64,000 bases of DNA from Parvularcula sp038749595. Lineage in GTDB: Bacteria > Pseudomonadota > Alphaproteobacteria > Caulobacterales > Parvularculaceae. Positions 24,568 to 33,591 of the stretch are shown in pieces (positions within the stretch are counted from its first letter, which is position 1; every line of letters starts with the position of its first letter). The translations under genes were made by a program, and so were the position numbers. The stretch spans positions 155,176-219,175 of the forward strand of contig JBCDHW010000006.1 of assembly GCA_038749595.1 (NCBI GenBank), written 5' to 3'. Below the pieces are notes generated by a model. That model ran no database searches. It was not told where the DNA came from and saw only the letters and a list, made by a program, of their open reading frames with translations.

Positions 24568-24582
24568 TTATGGCGCCGTCGA

Positions 24583-24598
24583 TGGCTATAACTAGTTT
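24583..24598. promoter_or_regulatory. NrdR box 2 (distal to nrdA)
   Basis: TGGCTATAACTAGTTT, a weaker match to the NrdR box, starts exactly 31 bp from box 1, three helical turns, as in known tandem NrdR sites. The spacing makes the pair more convincing than either alone. Confidence 0.65.
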
Positions 24599-24724
24599 TC
24601 AAGATGATTCGCGATAACCCACCAAGCGCGATCTTTTCTCGCGCTTTAACGCACCATTTACAGAATTCGTGACGGCGCTAGGGGTGCACGTAGGAAACCC
24701 GAACAAACCCGAATGGGGAGAGCA

Positions 24725-25837
24725 ATGAAACGAGTATTTTTCCTGGCCGCCGCGAGCAGCATCTTTGCCCTATCGGCATGCGGATTAGGCGGTGACGGAT
24801 CGAACGACGCCGCGCCGCAAGCCGCGAATGCGCCCGCGCCCGTCGCCGTGAACGCCTTCGGCTCCATTCCGGTGCCGCAGGAATTTGAGAACACGTCGTT
24901 TCCGCTGGTCACGGGGAGTGGGTTTTTGACCGCCTTCGCGAACGAACCGAATACCGAGACCCAAGCCAATGGCTCGATCATCCAAACCTTTGTCGAGGGA
25001 TCGGGCCGCTCACCCACCGACCTTGACGTGGCGAAGATCCATTTTGTCGCACGGGTCGCGGGGGAGGTTGAGCCGTTTGGATCGAGCTACCGGGACGGGG
25101 CGCCTGTCGTGATTGCCATGGATCAGGCGCTGCTTGGCTGGACCGAGACGCTGAAAACCATGCGCGAAGGGGGGAAAGTGCGCGTTGCATTGCCGTCTGA
25201 CCTTGCCTTCGGCGAACGCGGCATGCCCGGGGGCGCGGTCGGCCAAAACGCGGTGACGGTCTATGACCTTGAGCTCATTACCGTTTACGATTCGAGCGAT
25301 GACAGCCAACTGGCGCAGGCATCTGCTGAACTCCGCGCGAACTTACAAACCTTCTCTCGCAGGGCGCAGGAACAGCAGGCGCTCGCGCAGCAGCAGCTGT
25401 CTGGATTGGCTGCTGTGAATCGCGGGCGGTCGGCGCTGTATCTCAAAGAGCAAGCCGAACGCGACGCAACGATCGAAACCGGATCGGGCCTTATATACGA
25501 GATCGTCAGCGATCAGGGCCGTGGGCCATCGCCCAAAATTGGCGACGTGATCCAGGTGCACTATCGCGGCACGCTGCCCAACGGCGAAGTCTTTGACAGC
25601 TCCTACCAACGCGGACAGCCCGCCGAGTTCGAGCTGGGTCGGGTGATCGCCGGGTGGAATGAAGCGCTGCAGCTCATGCAAGCGGGGGACGTTTTCCGGC
25701 TCTACATTCCAGGCGATCTCGCCTACGGGGCCCGCGGCACACCGGACGGGTCGATTGGTCCGAACCAGGCGCTGGTTTTTGATGTGGAGCTTTTGAAGGT
25801 GACGCCTGCTGCAACGGGCGATGAAGGCGGTGAATAG
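24725..25837 (+). CDS. Tandem FKBP-type peptidyl-prolyl isomerase, lipoprotein
   Basis: A lipoprotein signal (MKRVFFLAAASSIFALSAC, lipobox LSAC) precedes two FKBP domains (about residues 90-190 and 265-365), joined by a helical linker rich in Gln/Ala. The second domain is the better preserved: VIQVHYRGTLPNGEVFDSSY, then FELGRVIAGWNEALQLM and IPGDLAYGARG. The first has VARVAGEVEPFGSSYRDG and IAMDQALLGWTETLKTM. It helps folding of proteins in the periplasm. GGGGAGAGCA before the ATG at 24725 sets the start. It overlaps the next lipoprotein gene by 17 bp. Confidence 0.88.
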   Translation: MKRVFFLAAASSIFALSACGLGGDGSNDAAPQAANAPAPVAVNAFGSIPVPQEFENTSFPLVTGSGFLTAFANEPNTETQANGSIIQTFVEGSGRSPTDLDVAKIHFVARVAGEVEPFGSSYRDGAPVVIAMDQALLGWTETLKTMREGGKVRVALPSDLAFGERGMPGGAVGQNAVTVYDLELITVYDSSDDSQLAQASAELRANLQTFSRRAQEQQALAQQQLSGLAAVNRGRSALYLKEQAERDATIETGSGLIYEIVSDQGRGPSPKIGDVIQVHYRGTLPNGEVFDSSYQRGQPAEFELGRVIAGWNEALQLMQAGDVFRLYIPGDLAYGARGTPDGSIGPNQALVFDVELLKVTPAATGDEGGE

Positions 25838-26912
25838 CGTCGTGCGCGCGCTCTTCTTTGGTGCGGCGGCACTCGCGGCCTTAGCGGCGTGCGGGGGTGC
25901 GCCGTCGGAGCCCAAGGCCGTGCGCGAGCCGACCCCAGAGGAGCACGCGCAAGCCGAGGCGTTTCTTGAAGCGAACGCGACTCCCCTGCCCGAGGCTTGG
26001 GAATTCTCCCGCCTCACGTTTGGCGATGGTCTTTATGTACGGGTGGGTCATGCGCCTCGCGCGGATGCGAAAGGGACGATCATTTTTGTCCCAGGTTATA
26101 CCTCCAGCCCCGAACTCGCCTCTGATTTTCTCGCGGAGTGGGACGCTCGCGGGTATGAAGTCGCGAGCGTGGATATGCCCGGGCAAGGCGAGTCGATCCG
26201 CCGGGAGGACGACTACCAAAAGACGTATACCGGCGATTTCTCCGTCTACGGACAAGCGGTGGCAGCAGCCGTGGCCAATTTGGAGGCCGAGCGTCTTTCC
26301 GAAGGGCCGCTCATCGTAGCGGGCGACAGCTTTGGGGCGCACTCAGTGCTCCGGGGGGCAGCGGATACCGGCCTTCCGGAGGCGGACGGTTTGTTCGTCT
26401 TGGTCCCCGCGGTTATGCCGGTGCTCGAAGCGCCGAAATTCTTGGTCAAATGGGTGATCGGGCGCGCCGTCAACAATGGGCAGGGTGATGCCTATATGGA
26501 CGGCATGGGCCCGTGGTCTGCGGATGATTTCGCTGCGTATGACGTCACCCGTTGCGGCGACCGCGAGGATCGCAACTTCAAGAACGCAGCGCTTTACATC
26601 ACCAAGCCTGAGCTGCGCGTCGGGGGACCGACGAACGCATGGGGCCTGGGCATGGTGACCTCCGGGGAGGACCTCCTCAAGAGCGAAGCACTGCGGACGT
26701 TCGATCGTCCGGTGCAAATGGTCATCGCGGGCCAGGACGTCATCGTACAGAACAAGTACGCCGAACGGCTGTGCACCAAGCGCATGGGCTCCTGCGACGT
26801 CACTCACATCGACGAAGCGACCCATTGCGTGTATCTTGAGGACGACGGGGTACAGGCCCAAGTGCATGATGCACTGGAGCTTTTGGTCCAAAAATTGCAG
26901 CCAGCGCTCTGA
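25821..26912 (+). CDS. Alpha/beta-hydrolase lipoprotein, lysophospholipase-like
   Basis: A lipoprotein signal (lipobox LAAC) is followed by an alpha/beta-hydrolase: FVPGYTSSPELASDF (oxyanion strand), DMPGQGES, nucleophile elbow GDSFGAH (GxSxG), acid in VIAGQDVIV, and base His in DEATHCVYLE. This set fits monoglyceride lipase / lysophospholipase L2-type enzymes. The exact substrate is unknown. The gene overlaps the FKBP gene by 17 bp, so both are made from one mRNA and probably act in the same compartment. Confidence 0.82.
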   Translation: MKAVNSVVRALFFGAAALAALAACGGAPSEPKAVREPTPEEHAQAEAFLEANATPLPEAWEFSRLTFGDGLYVRVGHAPRADAKGTIIFVPGYTSSPELASDFLAEWDARGYEVASVDMPGQGESIRREDDYQKTYTGDFSVYGQAVAAAVANLEAERLSEGPLIVAGDSFGAHSVLRGAADTGLPEADGLFVLVPAVMPVLEAPKFLVKWVIGRAVNNGQGDAYMDGMGPWSADDFAAYDVTRCGDREDRNFKNAALYITKPELRVGGPTNAWGLGMVTSGEDLLKSEALRTFDRPVQMVIAGQDVIVQNKYAERLCTKRMGSCDVTHIDEATHCVYLEDDGVQAQVHDALELLVQKLQPAL

Positions 26913-26950
26913 TCGCCGACCCGCGGGAAGCGCTACGCCAGGAGGCGACG

Positions 26951-28003
26951 ATGCTGAAGACGGAACAATTGAAGCAAGCGCTCGCCGAGCGGATCTTGGT
27001 CCTCGACGGCGGCGCCGGCACGATGATCCAAGGCCATCAGCTTACGGAGGAAGGCTTTCGCGGCGAACGGTTTGCCGATTGGGGGCAGGATGTTCAGGGC
27101 AACAATGACCTTCTGAACATCACGCAGCCTGACATCATCCGCGGCATGCACGAGGCCTATCTCGAAGCGGGCGCGGACATTCTCGAGACCAATACGTTCA
27201 GTTCACCGACGATTGCCCAGGCCGACTACGCCATGGAAAGCATCGCGAAAGAGTTGAATGTCGAAGGCGCAAAATTGGCCCGCGAAGCGGCTGATGCCGC
27301 CGAAGCGCGAGACGGGAAACCCCGCTTTGTCGCGGGCGCGCTCGGGCCGACCAACCGCACGGCATCGATCAGCCCCGACGTCAACGATCCTGGCGCGCGC
27401 AACGTGACGTTCGAGGACCTCGCCGCGACCTACCGCGAAGCGACCGAAGGACTGCTCGACGGCGGGGTCGATATACTCTTGGTCGAGACCATCTTCGATA
27501 CGCTGAACGCGAAAGCGGCACTGTACGGGATCATGGATGTTTTCGATGATCGGGGACAGGAATGGCCGATCATGCTGTCGGCGACGATCACGGACCAATC
27601 GGGACGGACGCTCAGTGGGCAGACGGCCACAGCGTTCTATCACTCTGTGCAGCACGCCAAAGCGATCTCGGTTGGGCTCAATTGTGCCCTGGGTCCTGAT
27701 CTGATGCGGCCTTATATTCAGGAAATCAGCGACATCGCGGAGACCTATGTCTCGGCGTATCCGAACGCGGGGTTGCCCAACGCGTTCGGCGGTTATGACG
27801 AGACGCCTGAGAGCATGGTGGTGCATATCCGCGAGTGGGCGGAAAGCGGCCTACTGAACATTATCGGTGGCTGCTGCGGCACGACGCCAGACCACATTCG
27901 CGCGTTTGCCGAGGCCGTGAAGGATCTTCCGCCCCGGGAAGTGCCAAACCACGACCGCGCGATGAAACTGTCCGGGCTCGAACCCTTTAAGATGGTTGGG
28001 TGA
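26951..28003 (+). CDS. metH: Methionine synthase N-terminal part (homocysteine S-methyltransferase domain)
   Basis: This 350-residue protein is the homocysteine-binding module of cobalamin-dependent methionine synthase. It starts like MetH (ERILVLDGGAGTMIQ), has the LETNTFSS and GALGPTNRTASISPDV blocks, and holds the zinc ligands in GLNCALG and GGCCGTTPDH. AGGAGGCGACG precedes ATG. Full-length MetH is about 1,200 residues; here the protein stops after the first module, as in split alphaproteobacterial MetH. The rest (folate, cobalamin and reactivation domains) is not in the window, since the next gene is galE on the other strand. Confidence 0.88.
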   Translation: MLKTEQLKQALAERILVLDGGAGTMIQGHQLTEEGFRGERFADWGQDVQGNNDLLNITQPDIIRGMHEAYLEAGADILETNTFSSPTIAQADYAMESIAKELNVEGAKLAREAADAAEARDGKPRFVAGALGPTNRTASISPDVNDPGARNVTFEDLAATYREATEGLLDGGVDILLVETIFDTLNAKAALYGIMDVFDDRGQEWPIMLSATITDQSGRTLSGQTATAFYHSVQHAKAISVGLNCALGPDLMRPYIQEISDIAETYVSAYPNAGLPNAFGGYDETPESMVVHIREWAESGLLNIIGGCCGTTPDHIRAFAEAVKDLPPREVPNHDRAMKLSGLEPFKMVG

Positions 28004-28055
28004 CCCTCAGGGTACAGAACATCCTTAAGATGTCCTGCTCGGAGCTGGGCATCGG

Positions 28056-29060
28056 CTAACGCGAGGAGTTCAGCGTTTTCAGCTTCTCTTCCCAGGCGAT
28101 GGCGCTTTTGGCCATGGCTTCGAGGGTGTCGTGTTGGGGGACCCAGCCGGGGAGCGTTTCTTTGATCTTGGTGTTGTCGGAGACCAGGACCGGCGCGTCA
28201 CCGGCGCGGCGGGGCGCGGGGCGCGCGTCGATCTGAGAGCCGGTGACGGCTTCGGCCGCAGCGATCACTTCTTTCACCGTCGCGCCGCGGCCATAGCCGC
28301 AGTTCATCGTCACCTGCCCGCCCGCCGAGAGAACGTGCTTCAACGTTTCAACGTGGGCGGCGGCGAGATCGCTGACGTGGATGTAATCGCGGATGCAGGT
28401 ACCGTCGCGGGTGTCGTAGTCTTCTCCGTACACCTCCATAAAGGGCCGCTTGCCCGTGGCGACCTGGCTTGCGATCTTCAGCAGGTGGGTTGCGTTGGGG
28501 GTCGACTGGCCGACCCGGCCCTCGGGATCGGCGCCAGCGACGTTGAAGTACCGCAAGATACCGGCCTGGAGACCATGGGCGATCCCCACATCGCGGATCA
28601 TGGCTTCGGTCATCAGCTTGGACTGGCCGTAGGGGGACAGCGGCAGCTTGGTCGCGTCCTCGCCAAGTGCTGCGCCAGCAGGGTCTGGGGCGTAGACAGC
28701 GGCGGTGGAGCTGAAGAGGATTGTGCCGATATCGGCGTCCACCATCTCCGCCAGAAGGCCGAGCGAAGTTGCGGTGTTCTCCTGGTAGTACTTGATCGGG
28801 TTCTCGACGGATTCGGGCACGACGATCCGGCCCGCGAAGTGCATCACCGCGGTGATTTTCTGATCCGTCAGGACTTTTTTGAGGAGGCTGCGGTCCGACA
28901 CATCGCCGCGGACGAATGTCGCCTGGGGCGGTATCGCATGCTCAACACCCGTCGAGAGGTCGTCGATGATGACGACGTCCAACCCCTCGTCGAGACACGC
29001 ATAAGATGTGTGGCTACCAATATAGCCTGCTCCGCCGGTGATTAGGACTCTCTCGCTCAC
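28056..29060 (-). CDS. galE: UDP-glucose 4-epimerase
   Basis: Interconverts UDP-glucose and UDP-galactose for surface polysaccharides. The NAD-binding loop GGAGYIGSH, the catalytic Ser (LFSSTAAVYA) and YGQSK with Tyr and Lys, then LRYFNVAGADPEG and RDYIHVSDLA are all intact. The GTG at 29060 is chosen because GAGG lies before it and the protein then begins directly with the Rossmann strand (SERVLITGG). It is divergent from the Zur-like gene. Confidence 0.93.
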   Translation of the reverse strand: MSERVLITGGAGYIGSHTSYACLDEGLDVVIIDDLSTGVEHAIPPQATFVRGDVSDRSLLKKVLTDQKITAVMHFAGRIVVPESVENPIKYYQENTATSLGLLAEMVDADIGTILFSSTAAVYAPDPAGAALGEDATKLPLSPYGQSKLMTEAMIRDVGIAHGLQAGILRYFNVAGADPEGRVGQSTPNATHLLKIASQVATGKRPFMEVYGEDYDTRDGTCIRDYIHVSDLAAAHVETLKHVLSAGGQVTMNCGYGRGATVKEVIAAAEAVTGSQIDARPAPRRAGDAPVLVSDNTKIKETLPGWVPQHDTLEAMAKSAIAWEEKLKTLNSSR

Positions 29061-29188
29061 TGGTCGGCCTCTTCGTTTCTGATTCCCGAAGGTCGCTTGT
29101 GTCACAACGGAATTTGGTTCAACCTTTTGTCTCAAATCTGGACGAGTCCGCGCGACTCCGTCCCCACATCGATGGGAAGGGGCGCCCC

Positions 29189-29620
29189 ATGGCTTCGTTG
29201 GCCGCGCAGCACAATACGTCGAATGAAGGACGCCGTGTTCGCTTAACGAAGAACGATCGTCTGGTGTTAACAGCGCTGGAAGACGCGAGCGTTCCCTTAA
29301 AGGCCTATGACTTGCTCGAGCGGTTGAAAACGCAAGGGATCGGCGCGCCGATGACCGTGTACCGCGCGCTCGATCGCCTGCAGAAACAAGGGCTGGTGCA
29401 TAAGCTCGATGGGCTTGGCGCTTTTGTGGTCTGCAAACACGGTGCGCCGCACGAGGTGGAGATTTTCCTGATCTGCCGCAAATGTGAGGCGGTCGAGGAA
29501 ATCAAGGATAGCGGTGAGGATTTGCACGACGCGGCGGATCAAGCGTCAGAGGGCTACGCGTTCAAGCCGGAGCTGATCCGGATGGAAGTCCGCGGCCTTT
29601 GCGGTGACTGCAACCTGTAG
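29189..29620 (+). CDS. Fur-family regulator, Zur-like
   Basis: Fur fold: winged helix (LTKNDRLVLTALEDASVPLK, PMTVYRALDRLQKQGLVHK) and the dimer/metal domain with two CxxC pairs, CRKC and CGDC, and a His-rich-type CKHGAPHEVEI segment. The pattern and the slightly divergent helix fit Zur more than Fur. Zur represses zinc uptake when zinc is present. The ATG at 29189 has GGAAGGGGCG in front; a longer frame from 29099 adds residues of no family type. Confidence 0.82.
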   Translation: MASLAAQHNTSNEGRRVRLTKNDRLVLTALEDASVPLKAYDLLERLKTQGIGAPMTVYRALDRLQKQGLVHKLDGLGAFVVCKHGAPHEVEIFLICRKCEAVEEIKDSGEDLHDAADQASEGYAFKPELIRMEVRGLCGDCNL

Positions 29621-29649
29621 CTGAGCGCTTCGGCGCGCGGTCCTGCCTA

Positions 29650-30360
29650 TCAGCGACCACCGTTTTTGATGAAGTCCCCGATCCAGTGCGCCATCTGCGC
29701 ACGATCGCTGGTATTGCGCAGGGTCGCCTGGCCAAGGTCCACACGATCAGCAGGGATTCGATCTGCGCGGAGCTGCATCAAGGCGGCAGCGAAGTCGTGG
29801 TCGAATTCCGGGTGCATTTGGAATGAGAGAAGCGGCAGCGAGTCGTGCGCCAAGGCGCCGTACGGTGTGAACGCGGAACCCGCGACGCGGCGGAAGCCCT
29901 CGGGCAAGCTCAAAACCTGATCTTGATGGGAGACGGCGCAGGCAAAACGGCTCGGACCGCCCTGCCACGGCGTTTCACCCACGATTTCATAGGTATGCAC
30001 CCCCACGCCCCAGCCGCGTTCGGACTTGGCCACCTCCGCGCCGTAGGCGCGCGCAATGAGCTGGTGACCGAAACAGATCCCCACCACCGGGCACCCCGCC
30101 TCGGCATAATCGCGAACGGCGGCTTCGAGCGGCGCGATGAAGGCATGGTCCTCATAAACGCCCTTGGGCGAACCGGTGACGAGAAGACCGACGCCGCGTT
30201 GCGGCTCGGGGACCAAAGCGCCTTGAATAACGTTGATCGTCTCGATATCGAAATCTAATTTCGCCCGCTCGAACATCGCGGCGAACATTTGCGGATAAGA
30301 CGGCCAATCGCCGGGAAGCGCAGATGGCGGTGTTCCGGTTTCAGCGATGATCAATCTCAT
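29650..30360 (-). CDS. Class I glutamine amidotransferase-like protein
   Basis: The protein (236 aa from ATG 30360) has the class I amidotransferase triad: Cys in VVGICFGHQL, and His and Glu in LSFQMHPEF. It resembles GMP-synthase-like stand-alone amidotransferases (LLVTGSPKGVYEDHAFI, RGWGVGVHTYEI). The partner or substrate is unknown. The start is chosen because the protein then begins with the first strand (MRLIIAETG). It is divergent from an enoyl-CoA hydratase gene, 54 bp apart. Confidence 0.83.
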   Translation of the reverse strand: MRLIIAETGTPPSALPGDWPSYPQMFAAMFERAKLDFDIETINVIQGALVPEPQRGVGLLVTGSPKGVYEDHAFIAPLEAAVRDYAEAGCPVVGICFGHQLIARAYGAEVAKSERGWGVGVHTYEIVGETPWQGGPSRFACAVSHQDQVLSLPEGFRRVAGSAFTPYGALAHDSLPLLSFQMHPEFDHDFAAALMQLRADRIPADRVDLGQATLRNTSDRAQMAHWIGDFIKNGGR

Positions 30361-30414
30361 GCTTGCGCCCTTCGTCGAGTTTCTGCTCACTGCCGGGAAA
30401 TGGAGGAGACCACA

Positions 30415-31176
30415 ATGAGTGAGCACGTTCAGATCGAACGCGATGGCGCGATTTTGCACGCACGCCTGAACCGGCCTGAGAAGAAAAACGCGATGACCGA
30501 CGGGATGTACGCGGCGCTGGCCGAGGCCTTTCAGCAGGCCGAGGAGGACCAGTCGGTCAAAGTGCTGTTGTTGTCCGGTGAGGGCGACAGCTTTACCTCA
30601 GGCAACGACTTGTCGTCCTTTGCGTCGCTGATCGGGATGGAGGCGGATACCTCGAAGGAACCGCCGGTGCTCGCGCTGATCGAGGCAGGCCTACGGGCGT
30701 CAGTCCCCGTCGTGGCCGCCGTGGAGGGATGGTGTGTCGGCATCGGCGCGACGATGATGCTGCACACGGACTTTATCTATGCTGGTGAGAGCGCGAAGTT
30801 TCACATGCCGTTCACCCAGCTGGGCGCCGTTCCCGAAGCGGGGGCGTCGCGTCTGCTCACCCGACGGTTTGGACGGCAACGCGCCGCGCGGATGATGATC
30901 GCGTCCGAAGTCATCTCGGCACGGACAGCTCTCGAGTGGGGTATGATCACCGACGTGGTCGAGGATCGCTCATCCTTCGCGGCGGCTCAGGCGTGTGCGG
31001 AGCGCCTTTGTGCACTTCCGCCTCAGGCTGTTCGCGAGACGAAAGCGCTGATGGTTGAGAATCTGGATGAACTTGTTCCGTACACGCGATATGAGCTTGA
31101 GCGGTTTGCCCTGCGGCTGCAATCCGAGGAGATGCAGCAGGTGATCGCCGCGCGCATGGCGGCGAAAGCGAAATGA
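30415..31176 (+). CDS. Enoyl-CoA hydratase/isomerase family protein
   Basis: A crotonase fold of 253 aa: ARLNRPEKKNAMTDGMYAAL, oxyanion-hole region SFTSGNDLSSF, CVGIGATMMLHTDFIYAG, and PEAGASRLLTRRFG with the catalytic-type Glu. The reaction on a CoA ester (hydration or isomerisation) cannot be decided. GGAGGAGACCACA before ATG supports the start. It ends one base before the stop of the convergent amidohydrolase gene. Confidence 0.85.
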   Translation: MSEHVQIERDGAILHARLNRPEKKNAMTDGMYAALAEAFQQAEEDQSVKVLLLSGEGDSFTSGNDLSSFASLIGMEADTSKEPPVLALIEAGLRASVPVVAAVEGWCVGIGATMMLHTDFIYAGESAKFHMPFTQLGAVPEAGASRLLTRRFGRQRAARMMIASEVISARTALEWGMITDVVEDRSSFAAAQACAERLCALPPQAVRETKALMVENLDELVPYTRYELERFALRLQSEEMQQVIAARMAAKAK

Positions 31177-32874
31177 TCAGCGCACGCCTGGAAATCCTGG
31201 CCCTTTAACAAACCGGCCTCCGAACGCACCGGTGTGCTCGCCTTCTGCCAAGGTGTGCACACCGTTGACCACGACATGTTCAACGCCCACGGAATATTGG
31301 TGCGGATCAGCAAACGTAGCCCGGTCGCCAATCGTCTCGGGATCAAACACAACGACGTCGGCGTAACATCCGGGATCGATACACCCGCGGGCTTCGAGAC
31401 GCAGGGTCTCAGCAGACAACCGCGTTAACCGCTGGATCGCCTCTTCAAGGCTGATTACCTGTTCTTCGCGAACGTATTTTCCCAACAACCGAGCAAAATT
31501 GCCGTAGGATCGCGGATGGGGATTTCGCTCCGTAAACGGAGGTTCTGAAGCGACAGCAGCGCCGTCACTTCCAAACATCATATAGGGCCAACGAATGTTG
31601 GCTTTCACGTTTTCGTCGGACATGAGATAATAGGCGGTGTCGACCCGGCTTCGATCTTCGAGCACGAGGTCGACGATTGTGTCCTCGGGGGACGTGCCCC
31701 GCATGGCGGCGACCTCTGCCAGACTTTTGCCGGTGAGCGGACGCAGCGCGGGGTTGTCGAACCCGATTAACAGCACATTTTCGGGCGAGCCCGCAGCCAG
31801 ATACAGGTTCTCATACCCAGCATTCGGATCGCGCATTTCCGCGATCACCCGCGCTCGGAGCTCGGGGTCTTCAAGCCGGGCGAACCATGCGTCATTGCCG
31901 CCTTCCTGCGACCACGGAGGGAACGCCACATCGAGGCCGGTGGCACCCGCCGTGTACGTATAAACGTCCGCCGTAATTTCGATGCCTTCAGCCCGCGCTG
32001 CATCCAACTTGGCAAGGCCCTCACCGTGCTTATCCCAATTGGATTGGCCGGCCGGTTTGAAGTGGTAAATCTGTGCCCAGGTGTCTGCATTGCGGGCGAT
32101 TGTTAGTGTCTCATCAATGCCTTCGAGGAAGCGGTCGCCCTCGGAGCGCATGTGGGTGGTGTATCCGCCGCCCATCTCGGCCGCGGCGGCCGTCAGGGCT
32201 GTTAATTCCTCCGTAGACGCAAAGTTGGCAGGCGGATAAATCAGAGAGCTACCTACGCCCAGCGCCCCCTCTTTCATCGCCTGGCGGACGAGCTCCTGCA
32301 TCGCGGCGAGCTCTGTTTCCGTCGCGGGTCGATCATCGTAGCCAATTTCATGGATACGAACGGTTGCCGCACCGATAAAACTCGCGACGTTTGGTGAGAC
32401 TCCCCGATCCTCTAGGTGCTGAAGATACTGCCCCAGTGTTGTCCACGGAATATCATATTGAATCTCTGCCTGCCGCCTGATGAGGTCATCACGCATTTCG
32501 TCCGTAAGCGGACCCATCGACGTTCCTTCGCCCATCACTTCGAGCGTCACGCCTTGCTTGATGACGCTCATCCCGCGGCCATCCTGGAGCAGCGATTCCG
32601 TCGACCATGAGAGAATATTGATGAAGCCCGGCGCGACGGCGTGCCCGTCGGCGTCAATGATCTTCTCGGCCTCAGCCCCAGACAAGTCACCGCGCGCAAC
32701 GACGCGATCGCCAACGATGGCGAGGTCACCGGCCTCAGGCGCGCCGCCCGAGCCATCGTAAATCATCCCATTACGGATGATCAAATCATAGGTCTGCGGT
32801 TCAGATGCATTTTCAGAGCCGCACGATACGATGAAGAGGCAGGCAGCAGCGGACAGAAGAGAGCGTTTGATCAT
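31177..32874 (-). CDS. D-aminoacylase-type amidohydrolase lipoprotein without the HxH motif
   Basis: Lipoprotein signal (MIKRSLLSAAACLFIVSC, lipobox). The body is an N-acyl-D-amino-acid deacylase-like amidohydrolase: YDLIIRNGMIYDGSGG, ADGHAVAPGF, GVGSSLIYPPA, TTHMRSEGDRF, YHFKPAG, MMFGSDGA and HPRSYGNFARLLGKYV. After APGF, where the family has IDVHTH with two metal-binding His, it has INILSWSTESL (residues 85-95), so the HxH metal site is absent. It may use one metal or another mechanism. It begins right after the SIMPL-domain gene, in one operon with cysE. Confidence 0.78.
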   Translation of the reverse strand: MIKRSLLSAAACLFIVSCGSENASEPQTYDLIIRNGMIYDGSGGAPEAGDLAIVGDRVVARGDLSGAEAEKIIDADGHAVAPGFINILSWSTESLLQDGRGMSVIKQGVTLEVMGEGTSMGPLTDEMRDDLIRRQAEIQYDIPWTTLGQYLQHLEDRGVSPNVASFIGAATVRIHEIGYDDRPATETELAAMQELVRQAMKEGALGVGSSLIYPPANFASTEELTALTAAAAEMGGGYTTHMRSEGDRFLEGIDETLTIARNADTWAQIYHFKPAGQSNWDKHGEGLAKLDAARAEGIEITADVYTYTAGATGLDVAFPPWSQEGGNDAWFARLEDPELRARVIAEMRDPNAGYENLYLAAGSPENVLLIGFDNPALRPLTGKSLAEVAAMRGTSPEDTIVDLVLEDRSRVDTAYYLMSDENVKANIRWPYMMFGSDGAAVASEPPFTERNPHPRSYGNFARLLGKYVREEQVISLEEAIQRLTRLSAETLRLEARGCIDPGCYADVVVFDPETIGDRATFADPHQYSVGVEHVVVNGVHTLAEGEHTGAFGGRFVKGPGFPGVR

Positions 32875-33591
32875 TTACTTGAGCCGGAAGGTTGCGTTGA
32901 CGGTCAGGGAGACCTGTTGTTCTCCCGCTTGAACGGAAGGGCCTGCGAAGTCGGCTTCGACCGCTGCGGTGCGCGCCAAGATAGGCTGGGGGCGGCCTCC
33001 GTCATCGTACACGGACAATGTCATGACCTCGCCAAGCTCCGCGCCCGCCGCTTCGGCCATGGCGCGCGCCTTGGCCTTGGCATCGACCACCGCCGCGACC
33101 CGGGCTTCGTCACGGAGCGCTTTGGGATCATCGATCGCCATGGAAAAGCCATCGAGGCCATTGGCCCCCGCCTGGACCGCCGCATCGATGACAGCGCCGG
33201 CATTCTCGATAGAGCGTACGCGGACAGTCAGTGCCTGGAAGGCTTCGTAACCAACGATCTCGTCCCGGTCATAGCGCCCGCGCTCATCCCGCGCGTAGAT
33301 CGGGTTGAGCGCCAAACGGTTCGTCTGAAGATCGCGGTCAGCGACCTCCATCGCCTTAAGGGCAGTCACCACCTGGTTCATGGTCGCCGAAGCGTTGGAG
33401 AAAGCCTCTGCCGAGGTGACCGCCTGTGCCCGTACACTGAAGTTCAGCACTGCTATGTCGGGCACAGCATGGACGCTGGCCTCACCCACAACGGTGATCG
33501 TCCTGGGCTCGGATTTCGCTTGAAGGATCGTGTCCTGGGTGCAGGACGAGAGGGCGAGGGCGGCTGCGCAAGCAACAAAGAGGCGGTTCAT
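32875..33591 (-). CDS. SIMPL-domain (DUF541) lipoprotein
   Basis: Lipoprotein signal MNRLFVACAAALALSSC (lipobox) and a SIMPL domain: ITVVGEASVHAVPDIAVLNF, then LQTNRLALNPIY and VGYEAFQALTVRVR, and a conserved end (AGEQQVSLTVNATFRL). Such periplasmic proteins are linked to stress response and form large rings; exact role unknown. The ATG at 33591 overlaps the cysE stop (ATGA), and the next gene starts at its stop, so the three genes form an operon. Confidence 0.85.
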   Translation of the reverse strand: MNRLFVACAAALALSSCTQDTILQAKSEPRTITVVGEASVHAVPDIAVLNFSVRAQAVTSAEAFSNASATMNQVVTALKAMEVADRDLQTNRLALNPIYARDERGRYDRDEIVGYEAFQALTVRVRSIENAGAVIDAAVQAGANGLDGFSMAIDDPKALRDEARVAAVVDAKAKARAMAEAAGAELGEVMTLSVYDDGGRPQPILARTAAVEADFAGPSVQAGEQQVSLTVNATFRLK

